5,105 nt of DNA from Spirochaetales bacterium. GTDB lineage: Bacteria > Spirochaetota > Spirochaetia > Sphaerochaetales > Sphaerochaetaceae. Where the stretch lies: positions 1 through 5,105 of the forward strand of contig JAGBRG010000311.1 in NCBI GenBank assembly GCA_017632495.1. The letters run 5' to 3'. Below, one piece after another: positions 1 to 5,105 of this stretch (its first letter is position 1; every line of letters starts with the position of its first letter). The notes beneath the pieces are model-generated. The model did no database searches. It saw only the letters and a list, made by a program, of their open reading frames with translations, and had not been told where the DNA came from. A program made the translations under genes and the position numbers.

Positions 1-1
1 A

Positions 2-823
2 GACAATCTCTATGATCAGGGAACTGACAATCAGAAGGTCTATGACACCCTTCAGACGATGCTCAAGGATGCAAAAACTGCTGTTGAGAAATCGGAAGTA
101 CTATGGAGGCTTTCCCGAGTCTGCGTCGATCTTGGCGACAGAATGGATGAAAAAGCCAAGGATGCGAAGTTTGCCATCTACACTGAGGGTGAAAACTATG
201 CCCTTCAGTCAATAGAAGCTAATGCCAACTATCAGGCATACCTTTGGAAGTGTGCAAACATAGGTCGCTACGGGCAGACCAAGGGAGTCATGGACTCACT
301 TGGAAAAGTCAAACCGATGAAGGCAGATATCAGGGTCATCACTGATGATTTTGGTGTTGTGGATTCATCTGAGACCTGGTACACACTGGGCGTTCTTCAG
401 AACAAGGTTCCCGGAATCTTCGGCGGAGACAGTGTTGCAGCCATCAGCTACATGATAGCTTCCTGTGACACAATTCCTGCATCTTATATCTACGGCGGAA
501 CTTACATGGAACTTGCCGAGCAGCTTTACAGCAGAGACTGGAGTGCTAAAAAACGTGCTTCCGAAATTGAGAAGATGAAGAAAAAGTGGGACAAAGAGAC
601 TAAGAGCAACTTTGACAAATACGCCTACTATGAGGGCTCAAAGGGTGCGGATGTATATCCTATCTGGACAAAGACAAAGCTCTCTGCCATGAGCGACAGA
701 CAGGAGGCTCTTGTCATCCTCAAGTACGCACAGGCTGTGTACAACTCAAGAAAGACCCATACAGCAGCTGATGACAAAAACTATGCCGATATCCAGCAGC
801 TTATAGACAAATGGACTAAGTAG
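2..823 (+). CDS. TPR-like (TatT/RMD1-like) protein, 3' part of gene
   Basis: The reading frame is open from the left edge to a TAG stop at 821-823, giving 273 C-terminal residues; the start lies outside the window, so the Met at base 59 is internal and a signal peptide cannot be judged. The protein is mostly predicted helix, rich in Lys, Ala and Tyr. Paired-helix segments resemble degenerate tetratricopeptide repeats: around residues 32-55 (WRLSRVCVDLGDRMDEKAKD), around 75-100 (NYQAYLWKCANIGRYGQTKG) and a WYTLGVLQNKVPG segment near 135. This pattern recalls the TatT (TRAP-transporter-associated TPR) and RMD1-like families frequent in treponemes, where the repeats serve as protein or ligand contact surfaces. 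The exact role is unknown. No partner transporter gene is visible. A strong terminator directly follows, so it probably ends its own transcription unit. The coding call is firm; the family call is moderate and by recognition only. Confidence 0.8.
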   Translation, partial: DNLYDQGTDNQKVYDTLQTMLKDAKTAVEKSEVLWRLSRVCVDLGDRMDEKAKDAKFAIYTEGENYALQSIEANANYQAYLWKCANIGRYGQTKGVMDSLGKVKPMKADIRVITDDFGVVDSSETWYTLGVLQNKVPGIFGGDSVAAISYMIASCDTIPASYIYGGTYMELAEQLYSRDWSAKKRASEIEKMKKKWDKETKSNFDKYAYYEGSKGADVYPIWTKTKLSAMSDRQEALVILKYAQAVYNSRKTHTAADDKNYADIQQLIDKWTK

Positions 824-837
824 AGCAAGATTCCACA

Positions 838-873
838 AAATCGGGGACTTCGGAAGAGGTCCCCTATTTCTTT
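838..873 (+). terminator. Intrinsic (rho-independent) terminator after the TPR-like gene
   Basis: Bases 843-851 (GGGGACTTC) pair with 856-864 (GAGGTCCCC) as nine consecutive pairs, one of them a G-U wobble, around the loop GGAA at 852-855, which fits the stable GNRA tetraloop class. After a single C/T mismatch, AAAT (838-841) can pair with ATTT (866-869), extending the stem. A T-rich tract (TATTTCTTT, 865-873) follows. It starts about 15 bases after the TAG stop, as expected for termination of the TPR-like gene, and it separates that gene from the EF-G genes. The A-rich left flank could allow weaker function on the other strand. Confidence 0.9.
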
Positions 874-900
874 GTATACCAATTAACAAACGCAAATAAT
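872..900 (+). promoter_or_regulatory. Possible sigma-70-type promoter for the first EF-G gene (weak)
   Basis: TTGTAT (872-877) and AATAAT (895-900, five of six matches to TATAAT) are separated by 17 bases. The spacing is ideal but the -35 box is poor. A start about seven bases beyond the -10 would put the 5' end near 907, leaving a leader of only about 12 bases with the Shine-Dalgarno site at its very end. That is awkward, so the true promoter may differ. The strong terminator just upstream does imply that a promoter lies within about 50 bases, unless there is read-through. Confidence 0.3.
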
Positions 901-904
901 TGTG

Positions 905-910
905 TTAGGA
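905..910 (+). promoter_or_regulatory. Ribosome binding site that decides the start at ATG 919
   Basis: TTAGGA at 905-910 carries the AGGA core of a Shine-Dalgarno site. It is 8 bases from the ATG at 919 but only 2 bases from the in-frame TTG at 913. Normal spacing therefore favours ATG 919 over the longer TTG-initiated form. Confidence 0.65.
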
Positions 911-918
911 TTTTGCCC

Positions 919-2958
919 ATGATATCAGAGAAAACAAGAAACATAGGAATTATAGCTCACATCGATGCCGGAAAGACGACAACAACCGAGCGTATCCTCT
1001 TCTATACAGGTGAGAACCACCGTATCGGCGAAGTCGATAACGGTGAAGCCACAATGGACTGGATGGAACAGGAGCAGGACAGAGGAATCACAATCACAAG
1101 TGCTGCCACAACCTGTTACTGGCGCGATACACAGATAAACATCATCGACACTCCGGGTCACGTAGACTTCACAGCCGAGGTCGAGAGATCTCTGAGAGTC
1201 CTTGACGGAGCCGTCGGTGTCTTCTGTGCCGTAGGCGGCGTTGAACCTCAGAGCGAGACCGTCTGGAGACAGGCCAACACTTATAACGTTCCAAGAATCG
1301 CATTCATCAACAAAATGGACCGTCTCGGAGCGGATTTCTATGCTGCAGTTGAAGATATCAGAACAAAACTTAAAGAAGAGACCGTTCCGCTATTCATCCC
1401 AGTTGGGAAAGAAAGCCACTTTGAAGGTGTGATTGACCTTCTTAAGATGAAGATGGTCACCTTTGATCCTGAGACCAGTGGATATGAGTATTCCTATTCT
1501 GATATTCCCGCCGACATGCAGGACGAAGCCCAGAAATGGAGAGAGAAACTCTTAGACAGTGTCTCAAGCTACTCCGATGAAATCACAGAGCTTTACTTTG
1601 CAGGGGAAGACATTCCCGTTCAGATGATTCTGGATGTTTTGAGAAAGTGCACTATCGAAAGACAGCTTCTTCCGGTCTTCTGCGGATCGTCACTCAAGGA
1701 CATAGGAGTTCAGTGCCTTCTGGACGGAATTGTTGATCTTCTCCCCTCACCTGACGATATTCCCCCAGCCTCTGGAATTGTCATCAAGAAGGACAAGGAA
1801 GAAGAGGTTCAGGTCAAGAACGACCCCAAGGCTCCGCCTTTGGCTCTTGTTTTCAAGATTCAGTATGACCGTGAGGCAGGACCTTTGGCCTTTGTCAGAG
1901 TCTACTCGGGAGTTCTTAAAAAGAGCTCAGCTATTTTAAACATCTCAAAGAAAAAGCGTGAGAGAATCAACCGCCTATTAAGAATGCACTCCAACAGGCC
2001 CGAGGAGCTTCAGGAGCTTCAGGCAGGTGATATCGGAGTCATTGTAGGCTTTAAGCTTGCACAGACCGGAGACACCATCGGATCTGAAGGTGCCCAGATT
2101 CTTCTTGAGAAGATGAGCTTCCCTGTACCTGTTATCTCAATTGCCATAGAGCCTGCCAACGCAAGCGAGCAGGAAAAGCTCAAAAAGACCCTTGAGATTC
2201 TTTCATTGGAAGACCCGACTTTCACATACAAGGACAACGAAGAGACCGGACAGCTGATCATCAGCGGCATGGGAGAGCTTCATCTGGATGTCCTTGTTAC
2301 AAGAATCACTAAGGAATTCAAGGTAAACTGCAACATCGGAAAGCCTCAGGTAACATACAGAGAAAGCATCACAAGCACCGTGGAAAAGTCCTTCACCTTC
2401 AGCAAAGTCCTTGCAGGAAAGGAAAACAGCGCCACTGTCACCCTCAGGCTCACACCTCAAGCTGCAAAGAGCGGAAACAGCTACGAGAACCTTGTCTCTT
2501 CAAAGGTCATGCCGCCTGAGTTCTTCGATGCAATCGAGCGCGGAGTTCAGAACTCCTTCAGAAGCGGCATAAAGTACGGCTATGAAGTCTGCGACATGAA
2601 GGTTGAGCTTACCGATGTGAAGTACAACGAGCTTACTGCAACGGAGTTTGCCTATGAGGCCTGCGCCGCAATGTGCTTTGACGCGGCGGCCCAGGAAGCC
2701 GGACCTGTTCTGATGGAGCCGATTATGGATGTGACTTTGATTGTTCCGTCACAGTATGTGGGAGATACAATCTCAAGCCTGACTCAGCGCGGAGGCATTG
2801 TCTCCAGTATGGAAAGCAGACCTTCTGCGGACCATATCAACGCCCAGGCACCGCTGTCACATCTGTTCGGTTACTCCACTGCCCTACGTTCATCAACCCA
2901 GGGCAGAGGAACTTTCAGCATGGAGTTCAGCCACTACGCCCAGAAACTGGACAGATAA
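919..2958 (+). CDS. fusA: Elongation factor G paralogue, spdEFG2/mitochondrial EF-G2-like
   Basis: This is a complete 679-residue translational GTPase with all five EF-G domains. The G domain (about 1-290) has every canonical element: P-loop AHIDAGKT (13-20), switch I RGITI (55-59), DTPGHVDF (77-84) with the catalytic His81, NKMD (131-134) and CGSSLK (255-260). Domain II starts near 307. Domain III ends in SGMGELHLD (449-457). Domain V starts near PVLMEP (596). Domain IV (about 480-595) is aberrant: the usual HKKQSGG.GQYG loop is replaced by FSKVLAGKENSATV (494-507), and the HDVDSSE-type loop by NELTATE (570-576), so the tip His is Asn570. These changes match the spdEFG2/mitochondrial EF-G2 group, whose mitochondrial member splits ribosomes together with the recycling factor rather than translocating. 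A recycling role here is inference. The start is ATG 919, chosen by Shine-Dalgarno spacing; TTG 913 would add two residues. Length is slightly below the roughly 690-700 of standard EF-G. A second EF-G paralogue follows after 138 bases. Confidence 0.93.
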   Translation: MISEKTRNIGIIAHIDAGKTTTTERILFYTGENHRIGEVDNGEATMDWMEQEQDRGITITSAATTCYWRDTQINIIDTPGHVDFTAEVERSLRVLDGAVGVFCAVGGVEPQSETVWRQANTYNVPRIAFINKMDRLGADFYAAVEDIRTKLKEETVPLFIPVGKESHFEGVIDLLKMKMVTFDPETSGYEYSYSDIPADMQDEAQKWREKLLDSVSSYSDEITELYFAGEDIPVQMILDVLRKCTIERQLLPVFCGSSLKDIGVQCLLDGIVDLLPSPDDIPPASGIVIKKDKEEEVQVKNDPKAPPLALVFKIQYDREAGPLAFVRVYSGVLKKSSAILNISKKKRERINRLLRMHSNRPEELQELQAGDIGVIVGFKLAQTGDTIGSEGAQILLEKMSFPVPVISIAIEPANASEQEKLKKTLEILSLEDPTFTYKDNEETGQLIISGMGELHLDVLVTRITKEFKVNCNIGKPQVTYRESITSTVEKSFTFSKVLAGKENSATVTLRLTPQAAKSGNSYENLVSSKVMPPEFFDAIERGVQNSFRSGIKYGYEVCDMKVELTDVKYNELTATEFAYEACAAMCFDAAAQEAGPVLMEPIMDVTLIVPSQYVGDTISSLTQRGGIVSSMESRPSADHINAQAPLSHLFGYSTALRSSTQGRGTFSMEFSHYAQKLDR

Positions 2959-2983
2959 TTATCACTGACGTCGGATATTTATC

Positions 2984-3012
2984 TTTTATTTTCTCCTCTG
3001 ATATTATACAAT
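2984..3012 (+). promoter_or_regulatory. Possible promoter for the second EF-G gene (weak)
   Basis: TACAAT (3007-3012) matches five of six positions of TATAAT, and TATTAT (3002-3007) overlaps it as an equally good alternative. The best -35 candidate at 17-base spacing, TTTTAT (2984-2989), is poor. A start near 3019 would give a leader of about 78 bases that begins at the GGTTG/CAACC hairpin. The call rests on -10 similarity and position in an AT-rich gap only. Confidence 0.3.
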
Positions 3013-3085
3013 GTGTAAGGTTGTCCGAACAAAGCAACCAAATGAAAGTGTTTTCATAAAAAAATGCACATATCGCCAACGTTCT

Positions 3086-3091
3086 AGGAGG
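3086..3091 (+). promoter_or_regulatory. Perfect Shine-Dalgarno site of the second EF-G gene
   Basis: AGGAGG at 3086-3091, followed by another G, is fully complementary to the usual 16S rRNA 3' end and sits 5 bases before ATG 3097. It is much stronger than the site of the upstream EF-G gene, which suggests efficient initiation and fixes the start codon. Confidence 0.9.
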
Positions 3092-3096
3092 GAATT

Positions 3097-5105
3097 ATGG
3101 CTCTTTCAACGAAAGACATCAGAAACGTCGCCATTGCAGGTCATAACGGAACCGGAAAGACTTCTCTTTTCGAGCAGTTTCTGTACTACAGCAATGTGAT
3201 CTCAAGACCTGAAACGGTCGAGTCCGGTAAGACTACCAGTGACTACACCGAAGAGGAAATCTCAAGAAAGATTTCAATCCACGCAGCACTTGCCAACGTC
3301 GCTTGGGAAGGAAAGTCGATCAACTTCATCGACACCCCGGGTACTGCAGACTTCGTAGGAGAGGTCACCTGCGGTTTCAGGACCTGTGAGTCAGCCCTCA
3401 TGGTTGTTGATGCACGTGACGGTGCCCAGATTGAGACAATCAAGCTCTGGAGAAACCTCAACCAGCGCAACAAGCCAAGAATTGTCTTCCTGAACAAGAT
3501 GGAGCGCGAGAGAGTTGACTATGGTGCAACATTCAACCACCTCAAGGAAGAGTTCAAGACAACATTCGTTCCTGTTGCAATCCCGATGGGCAACGGAACT
3601 GACTTCAAGGGAGTCATCAACCTGATTGAGAACAAGGCTTATTTCTTCAAGGCCGGCCAGAAAGAGACAGTCGGAGACATTCCGGCAGAGTATTCCTCTG
3701 AGGTCGAGCAGTACAGAGAGACCCTCATCGAGGCAGCTGCCGAGGGTACCGAAGAGCTGATGGAGAAGTATCTTGAGGAAATGACACTTACTCCGGAAGA
3801 AATCCATACCGGTCTTAAGGAAGGTCTTAAGAACAACGTTCTGGTTCCTGTCTTCTGCGGAAGCACACAGAACAACTCAGGTATCACCAACCTTCTTGAT
3901 TTCATCGCCGACATCGCACCTTCCCCGGAGGGAGCTCAGGACGATATCGTCAAGGAAGACGGTTCAGAGGCAAAGATCACAGTCGGTGACGGAGCTCTTG
4001 CTGCATTCTGCTTCAAGACAGCCATTGACCAGTTCTCAGGAAAGCTTTCCTACATCAAGGTCATCAACGGCAAGCTCACAGGCGAGTCTGACATCTTCAA
4101 TCCGGAGCTCGGAAAAAAGGAAAAGCCGGGTAAGGTCTACAGAGCAATCGGAAAGAAGCTCGTCGAAACTGACGCTCTTGTTCCCGGTGACATCGGAATC
4201 ATTGCAAAGAGCAACGTCGCAGCCACAAACTGCACACTCCTTGCCGGTCCTGATCAGAAGTTCACCTTCAAGCCGCTCAGACTGCCCAACCCGATTTACT
4301 CTCTTGCAATCTCTGCAGCAGATAAGAAGTCAGAAGACAAGATGAACGACTCACTTCACAGAATCACCGAAGAGGATCTGACATTCCAGGTCGGTTACAA
4401 CGAGGAGACAAAGCAGACAACAGTCTCCGGAATGGGAGAGCTCCACATCGGAATGATCCTTGACAAGATCAAGGAGAAGCAGAAGATCCAGATCAACACC
4501 AAGCTTCCGCGCGTCGCATATCGTGAGACCATCACCAAGAAGAGCGGAATCGTCGAGTATGCACATAAGAAGCAGTCTGGTGGACACGGTCAGTACGGTA
4601 AGGTCCTCATTGAGATCGCACCGACAGAGCGCGGACAGTACTACACCTTCGAAAACGTCGTCAAGGGCGGTTCAGTTTCCAAGGGTTATGTCCCGGGAAT
4701 CGAGAAAGGACTTCACGACCAGATGGAGGAAGGATTCCTCGCAGGTTACCCGATGGTTGACATCGGAGTCACCCTCGTTGATGGTAAGGAGCACCCGGTT
4801 GATTCTTCAGAAATGGCATTCAGACTTGCAGCCAAGGGCGCAATGAAGCTTGCTATCGAGAAGGCTGGTCCGGTTCTCCTTGAGCCGTTTGCAAAGCTTT
4901 CTGTCTACATTGACAACCAGTATCTCGGAGACATCCTCTCTGACCTCTCATCCAAGCGCGGAAGAGTTCTCGGTCAGGAAGACCTTGGTGGTAACATGGT
5001 CCAGGTCAACGCAGAAGTCCCGCAGGCCGAGCTTCTCAACTACGCAATTGACCTCAAGTCCATGACATCAGGAACAGGTTCATTCGAGCTTGAGTTCGAC
5101 CACTA
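3097..5105 (+). CDS. fusA: Elongation factor G-like protein (EF-G II type), 3' end cut off
   Basis: The frame is open from ATG 3097 to the right edge: 669 full codons plus two bases. It ends in ELEFDHY-like sequence, so probably only some 10-30 residues are missing. All five EF-G domains are present. The G domain has the P-loop GHNGTGKT (15-22), typical of EF-G II rather than AHIDAGKT. Switch I reads RKISI (57-61) where EF-G has RGITI. The G3 motif is DTPGTADF (79-86), with Thr83 at the catalytic His site. G4 reads NKME (133-136) instead of NKMD, and CGSTQ (254-258) is the G5 region. Domain II starts near 299; domain III contains SGMGELHIG (444-452). Domain IV keeps both tip loops, HKKQSGGHGQYG (490-501) and HPVDSSE (566-572), and domain V starts near PVLLEP (592). 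Known EF-G II proteins vary: the Thermus one has ribosome-dependent GTPase activity, the mycobacterial one reportedly lacks it. Function here is unknown. Codon choice looks more biased than in the upstream paralogue, suggesting high expression. EF-G family membership is near certain; the subfamily is moderately sure. Confidence 0.94.
   Translation, partial: MALSTKDIRNVAIAGHNGTGKTSLFEQFLYYSNVISRPETVESGKTTSDYTEEEISRKISIHAALANVAWEGKSINFIDTPGTADFVGEVTCGFRTCESALMVVDARDGAQIETIKLWRNLNQRNKPRIVFLNKMERERVDYGATFNHLKEEFKTTFVPVAIPMGNGTDFKGVINLIENKAYFFKAGQKETVGDIPAEYSSEVEQYRETLIEAAAEGTEELMEKYLEEMTLTPEEIHTGLKEGLKNNVLVPVFCGSTQNNSGITNLLDFIADIAPSPEGAQDDIVKEDGSEAKITVGDGALAAFCFKTAIDQFSGKLSYIKVINGKLTGESDIFNPELGKKEKPGKVYRAIGKKLVETDALVPGDIGIIAKSNVAATNCTLLAGPDQKFTFKPLRLPNPIYSLAISAADKKSEDKMNDSLHRITEEDLTFQVGYNEETKQTTVSGMGELHIGMILDKIKEKQKIQINTKLPRVAYRETITKKSGIVEYAHKKQSGGHGQYGKVLIEIAPTERGQYYTFENVVKGGSVSKGYVPGIEKGLHDQMEEGFLAGYPMVDIGVTLVDGKEHPVDSSEMAFRLAAKGAMKLAIEKAGPVLLEPFAKLSVYIDNQYLGDILSDLSSKRGRVLGQEDLGGNMVQVNAEVPQAELLNYAIDLKSMTSGTGSFELEFDH

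Larger units (their letters stand above)
2959..3096 (+). other. AT-rich gap between the two EF-G genes
   Basis: This 138-base gap contains a T-rich tract (2978-2993) without a strong hairpin before it, so I do not call a terminator. A perfect palindrome GATAATTATC (2954-2963) overlaps the TAA stop of the upstream gene. GGTTG (3019-3023) can pair with CAACC (3035-3039) around an 11-base loop. A run of seven A lies at 3058-3064. There is no credible small gene: the frame opening at ATG 3011 runs into the downstream EF-G gene out of phase. The two EF-G genes could be co-transcribed, with an extra internal promoter for the second. Confidence 0.6.

Noticed and set aside
913..918. TTG start codon at 913 for the first EF-G gene
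   Set aside because: It lies only 2 bases from the AGGA core, whereas ATG 919 has a normal 8-base spacing.
925..2460. Minus-strand and alternate-frame open frames within the first EF-G gene
   Set aside because: They overlap the conserved EF-G coding frame and have low-complexity or unrecognisable products.
2954..2963. Palindrome GATAATTATC as an operator
   Set aside because: A ten-base AT-rich palindrome overlapping a stop codon is easily explained by chance, and there is no second copy to support it.
2978..2993. T-rich tract after the first EF-G gene as an intrinsic terminator
   Set aside because: I find no stable GC-rich hairpin directly before it; the small GACGTC palindrome at 2967-2972 has no loop.
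2993..3090. CTCCT (2993-2997) as an anti-Shine-Dalgarno element for AGGAG (3086-3090)
   Set aside because: Only five bases pair over a distance of nearly 90, and the element would lie upstream of the probable start of transcription.
3011..3199. A 62-codon open frame starting at ATG 3011
   Set aside because: It overlaps the start of the second EF-G gene out of phase, has no Shine-Dalgarno site, and its product resembles nothing I know.
3243..3914. Minus-strand open frames opposite the second EF-G gene
   Set aside because: They are antisense shadows of conserved EF-G coding sequence, with no Shine-Dalgarno site or recognisable domain noted.
3896..5065. Several Ser/Arg-rich open frames on the + strand inside the second EF-G gene
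   Set aside because: Their compositions (long Ser, Arg and Thr strings) are the out-of-frame reading of a biased coding sequence, and they overlap a gene with clear EF-G motifs.

Overview
The window looks like a chromosomal stretch from a spirochaete, most likely Treponema or a close relative. The inference rests on protein content. There is the tail of a TPR-like protein of the TatT/RMD1-like kind common in treponemes, then two different elongation factor G (EF-G) paralogues in a row. The first paralogue has the features of the spirochaete/planctomycete/mitochondrial-type EF-G2 (spdEFG2-like), and the second those of the divergent EF-G II / EF-G-like group. No search was run, so genus and subfamily are by recognition only.

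Layout, all on the + strand: (1) bases 2-823, the 3' part of a gene for a TPR-like protein, cut by the left edge; (2) 824-918, a short gap with a clear intrinsic terminator (a 9-bp stem closed by a GGAA tetraloop) and a weak promoter candidate; (3) 919-2958, a complete 679-residue EF-G paralogue; (4) 2959-3096, an AT-rich 138-base gap with no convincing terminator, a possible -10 region and a very strong Shine-Dalgarno site; (5) 3097 to the right edge, a second EF-G paralogue lacking only its last residues and stop. Nearly all of the window is coding, and no RNA gene, insertion sequence, CRISPR array or phage gene is visible.

Both EF-G paralogues are ribosome-associated translational GTPases with the five-domain EF-G layout, and they have changed in opposite halves. 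The first keeps a textbook GTPase domain but has lost the conserved loops at the tip of domain IV, the part that enters the decoding centre during translocation. The second keeps those loops but has non-canonical residues at three GTPase sites: Ser for the switch I Thr, Thr for the catalytic His after DTPG, and NKME for NKMD. This suggests division of labour, for example ribosome recycling by the first and a specialised or slow-hydrolysing factor for the second, with the main translocase encoded elsewhere. Those roles are inference. I see no wholly new system here; the paired, reciprocal divergence of the two paralogues is the most interesting signal.
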